This document shows, piece by piece, positions 46,199 to 58,257 of a stretch of DNA of 64,000 nt. Below the pieces are notes generated by a model. The model was not told the DNA's origin. It did not search any database and saw nothing but the letters and a program-made list of their open reading frames with translations. The first letter of the stretch is position 1. Each line of letters opens with the position of its first letter. The stretch is from Hortaea werneckii (taxonomy: Eukaryota > Ascomycota > Dothideomycetes > Mycosphaerellales > Teratosphaeriaceae), in contig JBAOKB010000037.1 of assembly GCA_037044905.1 (NCBI GenBank), positions 1,240,001 through 1,304,000 on the forward strand. The letters run 5' to 3'. A program made the translations under genes and the position numbers.

Positions 46199-46521
46199 AC
46201 CATCGAGGCTGATGTCTAAAGTGGCCACATCTTCCTCGCTGCATCTAGCATGGCGTTACGGTGTTTTTCAGAAGGTGATCGGCAAAGGGCAAATCGCGAG
46301 CTGCTATGGCACGGTACTATCGGGAAGTGGGACATTCTGCGGCGTTTATGCATTGACGTGTATGAGTAACAGTAAGTAGACTAGGATGCGAGCGAGAGCA
46401 ATGACACTTTTGTCTGTAGTACAGCTTCATCAAACCTCCGCGTTTACGTTTGTGTGCTTCCATTCTTAGGGGATCCACGCCTAACCGTACGAGCGCCACC
46501 ATCTTCGCGAATCCTTTCTAT
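46199..46521. other. Convergent 3' intergenic region
   Basis: Between the ISWI stop and the next minus-strand gene. Nothing seen. Confidence 0.5.
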
Positions 46522-47167
46522 TCAATTGACCTGAGCGGCAAACCACCAACGAGGTTTCCTAGCATAAGTCATAACCTTCGCCCCAACGCCACGAGCGCTG
46601 GAAAAATTGACACTGTCCGAACGCCTACATAGAGGGTCTTCACCCTCGGATAATCCGGTCTTCCACCAAAGAAGTCTCCGCAACTTCTTCACTGGTCTAA
46701 CGCCTGGCGGTTCGCTCTCGCGTCCCCAGTCTTCCCACGGCCTCCCGTCTCGCTCCGCAGATGAGATGTAATACGCCCGTCGCTTTGGCAACATCGGTGC
46801 GGCGCTGACAACAACAGGCAACGCCATGTCTTCATCAGACAGTCGCCTTATTTGAGGCGACGGTGACGCAGACTGCGGACCCCGATCGAGGAACGTCTTG
46901 CTCGCCGGTAGAACCTCGTCCGCGACCATGCGAGCAAGACTCTTCTCTGATCACAGGCAGTCGAAATGGCAGATTATTATACAAGTCTCCTTCGGCGCGA
47001 GACTCGGTATTTCCAAGCGAGGACGCCGGACTGCTGGATGCCGCCGACGAGGAGTATGTGTGGTCCTCGACGTACCGCTCCAGGAAACCTGCGCTGGAGA
47101 GCCTCCGGTGCCGCGTTTCGAGGTATTTGGCCAGGAAATGGTCTTCCCAGGTCGCTTCGGCTGGCAT
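46522..47167 (-). CDS. Hypothetical protein, one frame break
   Basis: Two overlapping frames form one protein-like sequence of about 214 residues: MPAEATWEDHFLAKYLE ... SSLGNTESRAEGDLYNN, then MVADEVLPASKTFLDRG ... SSARGVGAKVMTYARK. The junction at about 46935 needs one base removed or two added (ESLARMVADEV). It is rich in Ser, Arg and Trp, without a membrane segment. Family unknown. This is the only likely frame break in the right half of the window, so the gene model is less certain than its neighbours. Confidence 0.45.
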
Positions 47168-47169
47168 TG

Positions 47170-47193
47170 TTTTTTTTTTTTTTAAAAAAAAAA
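47170..47193. repeat. T14-A10 homopolymer palindrome
   Basis: Fourteen T followed directly by ten A, three bases upstream of the ATG of the minus-strand gene. It could form a weak AT-only hairpin or act as a nucleosome-free poly(dA:dT) promoter element. Confidence 0.85.
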
Positions 47194-47949
47194 TCTGTGT
47201 GTTGACCTTGCGGGCCTTTTTCTTCCGTTGAGGGCGGTAGAGGAGAGTGGTTAAGGAATCGGCAGTACGTTCGTTAGCCTTTTATCGTAGCTGATAGCTT
47301 GGGATATGGTGTATGCTACGGATGCTGCGCGAGATAGGGTTCCCGCTCTAGCCGTCGGGTAGTAGGATGACCAGCAGATTACTACGAGCCAGGATCTCTC
47401 CGTCGAAGACCCGGAGGATGAGAAGGTTGCCCGCTATCGCCATTTTGCGAGGTAGTCTGAGGAGAAGCAAGCCAATAGAGAAAAGAGCAAACCTCCGGGA
47501 ACCGGTCTGACTGGCTTGTTACCAATCCGGCAGGAAGCTGAGTCAAGGCTGCTGCAAGTGAGAAAAGAAGCTTGACTCCGCTCGACTCCGGTCAGAAGAC
47601 GCGTGTGACTGCGAGGGATTCCCAGTCTGACAAGTGGTTGAATCGCCTTCCTTCGATCACACCACTGAGCAATAGCTCCGTGCAGCTTTGGACCTCCCTC
47701 AAATAGGGAGGGCGTCGTGAATCTAGCTCCTGAGCTTCTTTGACGGGCGTGCACAGCGCCAGAAGCCGACTGGATATTCCGACACGAGATGCCACGAGGT
47801 TGGAGTACTCTTCAGCAAAAAAACACCGTGGGAATGGCAAAGTAGTTAGACAATATGCGGAGAGAGCTAAGGATCGTCAACCGCAGCACTGATGAAGAGG
47901 AAAAGGGAGGAAGACGCAAAAAGATTCAAGACCGAGATCCAAAATATTG

Positions 47950-47980
<31 letters not shown>

Positions 47981-48045
47981 AGAGATAGATTGGATGATAT
48001 CTTCAATTATTCGCTTGCGAAAAAAAAAAAAAGAAATCGATCTCA
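47194..48045. other. Intergenic, about 850 bp, with A tracts
   Basis: Holds an A23 run at 47959-47981 and an A13 run at 48020-48032, within 90 bp downstream of the RasGAP stop (poly-T on its strand). No gene seen. Confidence 0.6.
47959..47981. repeat. A23 homopolymer (T23 in RasGAP 3' flank)
   Basis: Uninterrupted run of 23 A after a short ACAC repeat; on the RasGAP strand it is a U-rich 3' element. Confidence 0.85.
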
Positions 48046-51000
48046 TTACACATGGCTCATATCGACGCCACGTCGGACGCCCCCACCACCACTTCTCCCA
48101 CCTCCTGGGCCTCCTCCCTCCCCACTCCCCCCTCCTCCTCCACTACTACTCTCCTTATCCCTCCGTTTCCGCAAAGCCGCCAGCGGCGTCTTGACCTTCT
48201 TGCGGTCCTTCTCGCGCTCGCGGGCTTTCGCCTCCTCCATCTGCTGCTGGATCTGCAGGCGCGCGGCTTCCCGCCGCTCGCGATGTCTGACTTCGCGCTC
48301 GTAGCTGGGCAGCGCGGTGGTGCCCGTCGTGTGCTCCGTGTCGCTGCTGACGGCGCTGGAGATGGCGCTCGTGGTCGCGCTCGTGGCGTTGGGCGAGTGG
48401 TCTGAGCCCCGGCTGTGGAGGACACGGCGGATGCTGCCGTGGAAACTGCTGCCCCGGCCTGCTGAGCTGGGACGGTCACGGGATTCGCGGGACTCGGCGA
48501 AATGGACTTCGGCGGGCATTGGGGTGGAGGCTGTGCTGGCCGCGGGGTTGTAGTTGCTGGTTGATGTCACGTCGTCGTCTTCCTCTTCTTCGTCCGTTGC
48601 TGGTTCCCAGTTTCTTCTCCGGCGTGGAGGATATTCAGAACTCATTCGTGAGTCCATGCCAGGTGGCAGAATCGAAGGACCGCTAGCTATCTTGTCCGCG
48701 ACGTTGTCATAGGACGTCTGGCTTGGCACCTCGTCGGTAGTCTCGTTGGTGGTAGTGTTCTGGAGCTGGTCAATCAGCTCCTCCCATCGAAAGCTCAAGG
48801 CGCTATTTGGTCGCTCAGCCCTTTCAGCCCGACTGAGGCATTCCTTCGATCTCTTGTCGAGGGTCGTGCAGATCTCATGGAAAGATAAGAGATCACCGCC
48901 TGATGCGTGTATGGCGTTTATAGTGTCCGAGAGTCGGCCTGAGGAATTGGACACAGCATCGCTCGTCGGCTGCGGTGATGTGATCTCAAGCCATAGGTTG
49001 ACGAGATCAGCATATGCCCGGGCCTGATCGATCAGATATGGCAAGCTGGGAAATCCCTCTCGACTCGTAGGCGGAAGGCGCTGCATGATCGTCATGGGTG
49101 TTGTGTAACTAAGATTAGTTTCGGCACTGACTACGCCCGGGGCATAGGTGGGTGAGGCAACAGGTGATCCTGTATAACCGGCCGTGGCGCCCGAAAGCGC
49201 AGTGGGAACATAGCATATGTCGTCGATGAAAGCTTTGAAGCTCTCCCGGTGCTGCGTCAAGAAGGCATTCATAGGCTCCATCCAATGCTCTTTGGTACCA
49301 AAAAATGCCATATTAGCCATAGTCTGCAACGACTTCGCAATGAGGGTGAAGGTTCGCCGCGCACGAGGCTTGATGTCGTCTGAAATCATGTTAGTATCAT
49401 ACTAGCTCTTAGAGGATGTTCGGAACGTACCTTTGAGAAGTCCAAACAGCTTCGGATTGAGCACCGCAGGACAGAAGAACCGGAGGAACAAAAACCCACT
49501 GACACTGCTATAGCTCACAGTCCTCAAGAAATCACCATACCGGTCTTCGGCACACGCGCGAATATGCCGGAAGATCATGCGCAGCTCGACAGGGCATTTG
49601 GTCTTGTTACTGACGATCACCTTCCAGACCTCCTGCGTGAAAAGCATCAACCGTCGCCAATTCCGCTCCAGATCTTGCTGACTCTCGACGCGGTTTGGAT
49701 CGACTTCGCAGTTCGGGTCCTTTTCGTTGATCTCCTTCAGCTTCGGACCGAGCGATTCCTCTAGGTACTCCCTGCCGACGCGCCGCATATGGGTATCTAA
49801 ACTCTTCGTGAGGAGTGTATTACCGCGGAAAAGGAGGTTAGCTTCAAGAGTCGCATTCTTGTTCAAATCGCGCACAATAAGCTCGCGATCGCTGCTATGT
49901 CCAATGGTTGCGGCGGTTTCGTTTGTGGCGTCGGAGCCGACGCGCCTACTGTATCGTAATCGGCTGAGGGGCGTCTCTTTATGTATCCCATCGATTTCCT
50001 CTTCCACCAACGCCGAGAGCCAGTCGCTTACCGTTCCAGATACCTGGAAGATATTAAGCAAGCAGTCGCTGAGTCGCTTCAAGTCGTTTGGGAACAGCGT
50101 CGCGATCTGAATGGTAAGTGCGTTGCTGAAACGATGCAAAAGATCGCCTAGGGGCTGATAGTCGTGCGCCATGAGGACTACACCCTCCTCTGCACGGGCT
50201 TTGATGAGCACCTCACCGACCTGCTGATTATGTGTGACCACAGGCCACCACCTTTCCACTTCTTTCTCTTCTTCCAGTTCCTGCATATAAATCTCCACTT
50301 TCCCGCACGTCATGTCAAATGTCAGACCAGTGTATCCGCCGTTGTAATCGCTCTTCAACCCATAGGCTTCATGTACCATTTTACTCTCTTGCTGTTCCCT
50401 CGCTTGCGGATTGTCAGGAGGGCGGCGTTTGATGACGACACTAATGTTATTCAAGACGGGTGGCAGATCCGCAAAATCGAAGCTCTCGCCCCAGAGCGGT
50501 GTCAAACCTTCGTACTTAACGGCCGTCTTGCCACGTGTTTCGTTGTCTAGCAGGACTTCGGCGTAATATCCATGCAACTCAGGTCTGGCAAGAGAGTTAG
50601 ATCCGTGACCGCCTGCATGGCCACCGCTAAAACCAGATCCCGGTGAGGTCGGCGCGGTAGAGGTGTGCGGTGGATACATTTTAGCCTCTACGATCCGGAT
50701 GCTAAGGCTGCGCTCCACGCGGAACATATCGTTCGTAGAAGCATCGGGTGATTCAGGTTCACCGTTCTGCGCAGGTGTCGGGGGACCATATAGCTGCGGC
50801 ATTGTGAATGCGCGCAGCAACACAAACCAGACTTCGTAGAGCACTCTGTTCTCCAGGCTGAGGAAGATAGGGCGCAGGAAGCCCGGCTGGCTATTGTTGA
50901 GATTCGACGTGTATTGAGGATAGATGGCGATACAGAAGTCGTTCTCGAGCACTGACGGATCCAGTCGCTGGATGGCGCACCGGCTGAGCTGACTTAACTG

Positions 51001-52695
51001 CACCACTGAGATCAAGGTGTTGTCCAGATCGGAGTGGAGTTTGAGCTCGCCATTCTCACGCAGCTGACCACTAATGCGCCGCCACCGTCGCGAGGCATAG
51101 CTTTGCATGCGATAGGCCGCTGGTCTCGTTGTGCTAGGCGGATTCGCAGTAGACCCGCTGCTGTAGCCGATATTAGTATCCCAGAACACCATCTTTCCGA
51201 TCTTAATGACCGGAGCTTCCTTAAGTGGTGCACCAGCTGACTTCCTTCGATCACTCTTTGAGCTACTGGCGCGATGGCGCCGTGCTGACGATTTCCTTGG
51301 AGGAGGCTCTGGTCTAGCTGTCACTGAGCGCGAACTCGCCAGCTGACGGACAGCAGCAGCATTTCCCTCCGGAGTCCTTTGCGACGGGGAATGCCACCAT
51401 AAGAATGTCGCGAACCATGAGTCGAAATCACTCTGGGTCTGTAGCTTGACGTGGACCCCTGAGTCAGAATGCGGGAAGCTCACGTCCAGAAATGGTGTCT
51501 CATCTTCCACGCTCGGCACGACACTGCAACCCCGTAGATCCGAGACAAGGACGTGATGTGAGCCCTCGCCGCCCCTCGGCTCGTACATCAGTCTACCGTC
51601 GTCTTCCTTGACGTAGCAGTAGCATTGGCTCCATGGACTTGTTCTGTCTCGGCGGAAAACGACGCTGCCGCTCATCGTGCCCCTTAGTGTCTTCATCAGG
51701 TAAACGATCCGTTTCGCGTTGGTCGGCGGTAATCCGGGTGCCATGGACTGGGCCGTCTCGGTCGAGATTGGGGAGATGGACCTGCTCCCAGGATATTCAG
51801 CAGTACCCTGTACTGGTGAGCCGACCGAGTGGATAGAAGGCGCTGCTGGTGGCGAAGTGGCTGCGGGGACGGATGCCAAATAATCCGCGCCGTGGTAGAC
51901 TGGCGAAGAAGAAGAAGGCGAGTGCACACTGCCGATGCGATTGCGACTCTTCAGTAGAGCATTCGGCGACGGCTCTCGTCTGCGCGTGCTCTCATCTAGC
52001 GTTCGTGTCCTCGGTCGAGCAGGGTTGCTGCTTGACTCCTTGGCCGCGTGCCGTCCTTGGTTCTTGCTGCTGCTGCGTGCAGGCATTCCTCCTGAGCTCC
52101 GTAGCGAGCCACTCTTTTGAGTCACAGCTGGGCTGTTCTGAGAAGCGACACGCGCTTCGTTATCCGACTCTCGTTCCTTGGCCACTCTTCGACTCTTACT
52201 CGGTGGACTCGCCGCTTGCACCGGGCTTGAAGGGGTTGCTGCGGGACCGCCGACGATAGTTGTCGTCGTGCCCAAAGATGACGGTCCGTACGGTATGAAG
52301 GCGCGCTCGAAGCTCGAGGTGCCACGGTCAGAGACGCCGGGACTGCCCTCACCTTCGTCCTGCGCACCGGAACGTTGACTCGCGCGCTCGGTGTCCACTG
52401 CAGGCGCATGGCCATGACGGTGGAGGCGGTGGTGTTGGTGACGATTTTGCTGCTCCTCGGGTGTCACGGCCCTGGCAGACCCGGTTGTGCTACCGCCAGT
52501 AGCGACCGACGATGACATGGGCGTACTCTGCCTCCGTGGGGGCACCTGCGTCTGCGCCTCCTGCTGCGTCTGCTGCTGTTGCGCCTGCTGTGCCTGCCTC
52601 TCGGCCTCGCGCTCCTCTTTCAACCACTCATCATACAAATTCGCTTCCTTGACCCGCCTCTGGTCATTCCACCGCTGCCTCCTTCCCGGCTCCAT
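48046..52695 (-). CDS. RasGAP, Bud2/Cla2 type (PH-like, C2, RasGAP)
   Basis: GTPase-activating protein for a Ras-like GTPase, most like Bud2, which acts on Rsr1/Bud1 in polarity. The 5' exon is 52695-49431, intron 49380-49430 (GTACGT...CAG, ACTAAC branch), 3' exon 49379-48046. The N-terminal 330 or so residues are disordered and Gln/Ser-rich. Then come a PH-like region (VSDLRGCSVVP, FDSWFATFLWW), a C2 domain (LSIRIVEAKMYPP, EVLLDNETRGKTAV) and the RasGAP domain (GNTLLTKSLDTHMRRVG, FLFLRFFCPAVLNPKLF) continuing across the intron (KDDIKPRARRTFTLIAK). The tail is Gly-rich and ends VDMSHV. An arginine-finger residue was not assigned. Intact. Confidence 0.9.
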
Positions 52696-54407
52696 CTTCT
52701 GCCCCGAGTCCAGCCCTCACACCGCCCTCGTCTCCCAATTCTTCTGCTTCTTCTTCTTCTCTTCTCGTCCCCAAGTCTCAATACCCTGTGCCCCTATCGG
52801 CGAGCACAACGGCTTCGCCAGAACGTGTCAACACTGCGCAGCTGCTGGCGGCTCCGCATGTCGCAATGCGCTTGCTCACGGTCGAGAGATTTAGGCTCAC
52901 GACCGAGAACCCTTCGAATCCACACAAAGGCACCAAACCCTCTGCACCTTTTACCCTCCTCCAAGAGAACACAGTCCCGTACAAAAGACCTCACTCCGCA
53001 GTTGCAACCATACAAAGAGAACAGTAAGGTTTTCCTTTTCTCTCTCACAATAGCATGGGCCGTGTGTGTGAGTGTGTGGCTTTTGCTGCCCAACAATTAG
53101 TGCCGAGGCGTGCGAAGCGTGCGTACCTGAATCGAATAATAGGCTTCCTCTGAACGAAAGCCCGCGCCCGCGCGCCTCTCAAACAGCTTGCATTCCTGGG
53201 CACAAAGTGTGGAACCCTTTCCACCCTTTGCCCGGGGGTGGGCTTGCTCGGGAGTTGGCGGCGGAGCTAGGATCTTCCCTTTCCCTTTCCCTTTTTCCTT
53301 CTAATCTTGTTTCGCATACAGAGGCCCAGCGAACAATTCCGGATTTCTTGTTTACCGAATAGATGCCATTGAATACTATGTATCTTCAGTTCATAGAGTG
53401 AAGCATAGATTTTACCCTCGAAAGTACCTGACATACAAGATGATACTACATAGTACCATCCAATGTCAAAAGTGCGGCCTGCAGGCTTGCGTGAGGGGTG
53501 TCCCCCCCGTTTCGAAATCCACCGGGATCCGCTGAATAGCATTGGTGGGTAGGCCCGTGGAGGGGAAGGGAAAGAAAGAACGGTCACGGGTAAAGGAAAT
53601 CCGACGCCTTTTTGGGGATACGGGGAAGTTTATTACGGTCAAAAATCTACGGGGCCTGGTTTTCTTCAGCCCTATGATTATGTTTTTTTCTACGGCCGCG
53701 TCAAGCGCTTAAAATTACATGCGACATCGATTGCGGTTCCGCTCTACTATTTTCTTTCTATCGAAAACAGATTGGTTCTTTCGTAATTGAGGAATTGGAA
53801 ACTGTGATGCGCGATGGGGAAAGACGCGGGAATGCGAGCACAGAGAATGCCGAAAAGAAATAAAAAAAATAAACACAAGAGAGAGCGACGGACAAATTTT
53901 TGTGTTTTCATATCAAGACTACGGACGAGAGAGGGAGCTAGGACAGTAGCAGAAAATCAAAAAAAACTCCCTCCGCCCCGCCCCCCCTTCCAAATTCCAA
54001 AGTCTTTCCGCCACCGCCACAATCAATTCAGATTCGATGAGAAAGGTATATCCAGCCAAGCAAGCAAGCAAGCAAGCGTACAAGCAAGCAAGCGTAGTGT
54101 AGTCCCCCGCGCACGCACCGATTAGGTGCTTCCAGCCACGACGACGAAGAGGGTGTCGCAAGCAATAAAAGTAGAGAGACAGTAAAGAGAAGAGGAAAAA
54201 AGGAAAAGAGAAAAAGGGAGGAAAAGAAAAAAAGAGTTTCTCGCGAGGGAGGGACGGCGGCCACCAACCCCTTTTCTCGTTATAAATTCATCTTTTCCCA
54301 TCCCATCACAAGACTCCCTCCCGAACACCCCCCCATGATCGTCATCGTCGTCATCGTCATCATCAACATATGAACCCCTCCCCCTCTCTCTGTATGTCTC
54401 TCGCACT
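52696..54407. other. Intergenic, 1.7 kb
   Basis: RasGAP leader and 3' flank of the next minus-strand gene. Contains short AAGC/CAAG and TCA-type repeats; no protein-like frame. Confidence 0.5.
54057..54094. repeat. (CAAG)n microsatellite
   Basis: Two blocks of AAGC/CAAG units split by a gtac, giving about eight copies in all. A short cgtcatcgtcgtcatcgtc run lies further on near 54340. Confidence 0.75.
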
Positions 54408-55727
54408 TCACGTATTCGTCCGACTTCTCGGCTCCCTGACTGACAGACTCTCGTCACTAATCGGACTCCCGACGCCAGGATGCTGGTGGGCGTTCCTCAC
54501 GGCGGCCAGATCCCCACTAGCGGTTTTACGCACGGCTTGACGCATCGTCTCGATCGTCAGTTCGCCGTGCTGACCGGCTGGGCTGCCCATGGTGCCGCCG
54601 CTGATGGAGCGGGCAGGCGAACCCTGGGATCCCGAGGCGACCAGGGGATTCTCGATGTTGGTGCCTTGAGGTGGGGTGACGACGCCAGGCGCGCTGCCCG
54701 TCCCTCCGCTAAGCGTGTAGCTGTGGTTGGAAGCTGGCGAGCGCGGGGAGCGGAATGGGGAGGTCGTGCGTTCGGGAGCGTTGGAGGGGATACTAGAGGA
54801 TAGGCTGGCCATGTGCATGCTATCCCTGCTCCCTACTTCGCCGAGGTGAGAGGCCATATGCTCGTGGTGTTCGTGTTGGATCACGTCCGCAAAGGAGATG
54901 AAGCTCAGACGCTTGACATCGTTTGGGTCTAGCTGACCGTAGGTACTCGCTGCATCGTCCTGTTCGGCGGACGCAGGCGGCAAGATCCCGGATTGGTGGA
55001 GTGATGGCGAGCCGGCAATGTCAGCTGCCGATACTGAATCCTCTGTCCGAGTCTGTTGTAGAGCGGGGGAGTGTAAGGCGGTGAGGTCGGCGTGGCTTGT
55101 TGAGCCTTCAAGCACGGATGCCATAGCAGGCTGGTGGGAGGATGATGTTACAATCTCGACTTCGTCCGGGTTCAGTTCTTCGCTGGTGATTGCTTGAGCA
55201 GAGGCCTCCAGTGCCGGCGGTATGTGATCTTCAGTCATGACGTGAGAGGGTATATGTGCTGGATCGAGCTCATTGTGGAGCGTAGACATAGGCACTGGCT
55301 CTTGAACGTTGCGCTCAAAGATGGCCTCGCTTGATGCAGGGCTATGCAAGCGCGGAGAGCTTGAGCGTAAACGGGATGGCGAAGCGGCAATGCCTTGGGG
55401 ATATCGGGGTTTTGAGGGTGAGATCGGGATCGGTTGCGGTCTGAGGTCTGGCTGCTTCATGTCCTTGATGGCAGCCTCGGTTTGCGGCAGCATGCCACCC
55501 TGTTGGGCCTCCATCGTACCTGCACTCCGCTCTGCGTCCAAATTTCTGCTCCCAGGTCCCAAAAATCTTCTCTTCCCAGTCTTGGGATCAATGGTACCGC
55601 TAGTCGCTACTTCGTCGCTCTCCGCGGCTCCGTGTTGCTGCGCCAGTGGTGGGGTTTCCGACGAGCCAGGTAATACCGAAGATTTCGTAGTCGGTTCAGA
55701 AATCTGCGGTTCCTGTAAAGGCGGCAT
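54408..55727 (-). CDS. Conserved disordered fungal protein with RLSFISFADV motif
   Basis: 439 residues, Ser/Pro/Gln-rich, mostly disordered. Three short ordered islands stand out: KTGKRRFLGPGSRN near residue 50, DPNDVKRLSFISFADVIQ near residue 268, and LTIETMRQAVRKTASGDLAA near residue 395. I associate the second and third with an unnamed Pezizomycotina family; this is from memory, not search. Many SP/TP sites suggest phosphorylation. No membrane segment. Intact frame. Confidence 0.65.
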   Translation of the reverse strand: MPPLQEPQISEPTTKSSVLPGSSETPPLAQQHGAAESDEVATSGTIDPKTGKRRFLGPGSRNLDAERSAGTMEAQQGGMLPQTEAAIKDMKQPDLRPQPIPISPSKPRYPQGIAASPSRLRSSSPRLHSPASSEAIFERNVQEPVPMSTLHNELDPAHIPSHVMTEDHIPPALEASAQAITSEELNPDEVEIVTSSSHQPAMASVLEGSTSHADLTALHSPALQQTRTEDSVSAADIAGSPSLHQSGILPPASAEQDDAASTYGQLDPNDVKRLSFISFADVIQHEHHEHMASHLGEVGSRDSMHMASLSSSIPSNAPERTTSPFRSPRSPASNHSYTLSGGTGSAPGVVTPPQGTNIENPLVASGSQGSPARSISGGTMGSPAGQHGELTIETMRQAVRKTASGDLAAVRNAHQHPGVGSPISDESLSVREPRSRTNT

Positions 55728-57138
55728 GCTCTGGTGGCTGCTATCGCATCGGAGGCGCTAAAGTCGCAAAAGGGCTGTCCAGACTTGTCGCAAGGTTGCA
55801 CGTGAAGAAGAAACAGCCGATTCCAATTGGCTGATAGCAGCGATGCTAAGAGAATGCCCGATTCTGCTGCCTCCGACAACACCTTCGGTATGCAGTCAAC
55901 CGGTCCACGGATGTGTTTTGGCGAACGCTCAAGCGAGTGATTGCAACGCAGAAGACGTAATCGGGATTGAAGGGTGGGATTAAGGATGGTAGCCATTCAG
56001 TTCGGAGGAAGATTGGACCATCTCAAGTCAGGTGCGCCGTTCGGACCCTATGACGTACTCCCGCGGGGCCGAGCCAAGAGCCAGGGTTCGCATGAGCCCC
56101 CGACGAGCATTCGAATTCTTCTCCCGCGTGCCGTATATCGCCTCCTGTTTCATGACGGTGACGCATCGAAGAAGACAGGAGATTGCGAGTAGCGCTGCGA
56201 AGCGGACACAAATGTTCAGCCTCCGTCCATCTGCGTCAATTTGCGGACGACGATTGAAGATCATCTGATTCCGGTGTGAAGAGCTCGGTGGCCAGTACCA
56301 GAAGTGACGGATGAATGACAGCCACGACGCTCTTGTTACGACGACGTGTTTTGCCAAACAATGCTAAAGGATGTTTCTCGCTCTTGAGCGGTGGTGTGTC
56401 AACGGTTTTGTCTACCGAGGCTGTCGTCGCCAACTTCGGTGTTAGTGGCGTGGGTGAGCGATGAAGGTATTCGAATGTCGAAGCCATTGCTTTATCTGTT
56501 GGAATGATTATGGATTTTTGCGAAACAACTGAATATGCGGCAAACTATACATCTCCTACTTAGCTGCGTTCCGACTAGATATACTGTATCTGCTCGCCGC
56601 AGCAACGTGGCTTGGCTATGTCTTACACTGCTTCGCGGCGCAGTCGGATCCTCAGTAATCCTGCGGTACCAGAATAACATGACAATGCCACTCTGGCCCC
56701 CAACTTTTGCAAACCAGATCCACAGAAGCCCTGACTGGTTTGTCTCTTTACTGTACCAATCCATGCTAAATATCCTGCACCAACGGACTCGGTGCTCGCT
56801 AGCAGTACACCAGTAGAGCACATGGCGCAAAAGCGCACTGGCAGAATTGGACAGCATCGTGCACAGTAGCCCTGTTATAGATCCCGACAAACCAGTCCAT
56901 GCGTCTCGTACAAAACCCCACCACCTAAGAGCACTGCCATAAGCCTTTTCATACCCTACAAGCGTTCAGGTGCGACAATGCTGGACGCTGTCGCTAGTAA
57001 ATGCCTGGTTACAGGACCCCCCAAGTCGTTCGTAGATGCCGTTGATTGCAATACCAGAAGCTCATACATTTCACCTTCCCCAATGTACCAAACAACTTCA
57101 TACACTGCACTGCACTGAAGAAAGAGAGAAAAAGACAT
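55728..57138. other. Gene-poor 1.4 kb
   Basis: Apart from the doubtful small frame at 56236-56487, only short frames. No repeats of note. Confidence 0.5.
56236..56487 (-). CDS. Doubtful small protein, 83 aa
   Basis: MASTFEYLHRSPTPLTPKLA opens a frame with a Thr/Pro/Lys-rich first half, a basic KTRRRNKS stretch and a hydrophobic patch (VAVIHPSLLVLATELF). Composition looks coding, but there is no recognised family and no corroborating neighbour. Confidence 0.3.
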   Translation of the reverse strand: MASTFEYLHRSPTPLTPKLATTASVDKTVDTPPLKSEKHPLALFGKTRRRNKSVVAVIHPSLLVLATELFTPESDDLQSSSAN

Positions 57139-58257
57139 CTAGTCGAACATCTTACTGTACGCCTTCCGCTCCTTCGCCTTCCTCTCCGCCGCATTCTTCT
57201 TCACGGCCGCGAGTTCGTTCTTGACGCCTGCATCTGAAGGCGCTAGCTTCTCCGCCATCTGCAACAGCGCGATCGCATCTTCTTCGTTCTTGCTGTCCTT
57301 CGCTGCTACGCCCTTCCTGAACAGTGCCTTCGCCTTTTGCGCATCGCTAATACCCTGCACAAGCAACGCCTTGTCCGCCGAGTCCGATGAGTCCACGTAC
57401 TTCTTCAGCTTGTGCTGCAGCATGCTGCTGTTAGTGTGCAGCGAAATCTTCAACTGGCTGAGCTGCGTGCCGAGGTCCTTAGGGTCGTCTTCAAGCGGGA
57501 CAGGGTACTCATGGAGGTATCTCAGCGCCTTTTGGTACTTGCTCAACCCGAGCTCAAGCTCCCCGGACTTGAACGCCTTGTTGCCCATCTCCTTCAGCTC
57601 GCTCGCTATCCGCACAATCTCCGTCCCTTTCCACTCCTCGCCCTGCTTGAGCTGATCTTCGGGGAAGTCCTCATAAGCATCACCCGTCATGTCCGGTGCC
57701 TTCTTGGTGAACTCGGCTACGTCGGTGCCGGCGAGGAGCTCGCCACAGTCGGCGATGATCACATCTTGCTTCGGCTTGTCGCTCTCTCCAACGGGTGTGT
57801 TCTCCACCTGTCTGACAATGCTCTTCCCCGCCACCACCTCACCGAACACGACGTGCTTGCCGTCCAGATGGGGCGTAGGCACCGTCGTGACGAAGAACTG
57901 GCTTCCGTTCGTGCCAGGCCCGGCATTGGCCATGCTCAGGAGGAAAGGCTTCTCATGCTTGACATCGAAGGCCTCATCCTCAAACTTCTCGCCGTATATG
58001 CTCTCTCCGCCCGTGCCATTGCCTGCGGTGAAGTCACCACCCTGAATCATAAAGGACTTGATGACCCGATGGAAGGAGGAGCCCTTGTAGTGGAGAGGCT
58101 TGCCGGCATTGCCCACGCCCTTCTCGCCAGTGCAGAGCGCGCGGAAGTTCTCGGCGGTCTTGGGGACGATGTCGGTGTAGAGTTCGAAGACGACCTTGCC
58201 GGCGGACTGACCGCCGATGGAGATGTCGAACCAGACGTTAGGGCGGTTGGATGCCAT
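57139..58257 (-). CDS. Cyclophilin-40 (Cpr6-type peptidyl-prolyl isomerase)
   Basis: 372 residues from the Met at 58257 (MASNRPNVWFD). Hsp90 co-chaperone with prolyl isomerase activity in the cytosol. N-terminal cyclophilin domain: FHRVIKSFMIQGGDFT (catalytic Arg), ANAGPGTNGSQFF and TPHLDGKHVVFG. The His in HLDGKHV replaces the Trp of cyclophilin A, normal for CYP40 and linked to low cyclosporin binding. C-terminal TPR region from about residue 220 (ELKEMGNKAFKSGELELG) should bind the Hsp90 MEEVD end. An upstream in-frame Met at 58332 would add 25 basic residues and is less likely. Intact. Confidence 0.96.
   Translation of the reverse strand: MASNRPNVWFDISIGGQSAGKVVFELYTDIVPKTAENFRALCTGEKGVGNAGKPLHYKGSSFHRVIKSFMIQGGDFTAGNGTGGESIYGEKFEDEAFDVKHEKPFLLSMANAGPGTNGSQFFVTTVPTPHLDGKHVVFGEVVAGKSIVRQVENTPVGESDKPKQDVIIADCGELLAGTDVAEFTKKAPDMTGDAYEDFPEDQLKQGEEWKGTEIVRIASELKEMGNKAFKSGELELGLSKYQKALRYLHEYPVPLEDDPKDLGTQLSQLKISLHTNSSMLQHKLKKYVDSSDSADKALLVQGISDAQKAKALFRKGVAAKDSKNEEDAIALLQMAEKLAPSDAGVKNELAAVKKNAAERKAKERKAYSKMFD

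Noticed and set aside
47225..47275. Sequence resembling a tRNA A box (gagagtggttaagg)
   Set aside because: No B box or pairing acceptor stem follows.
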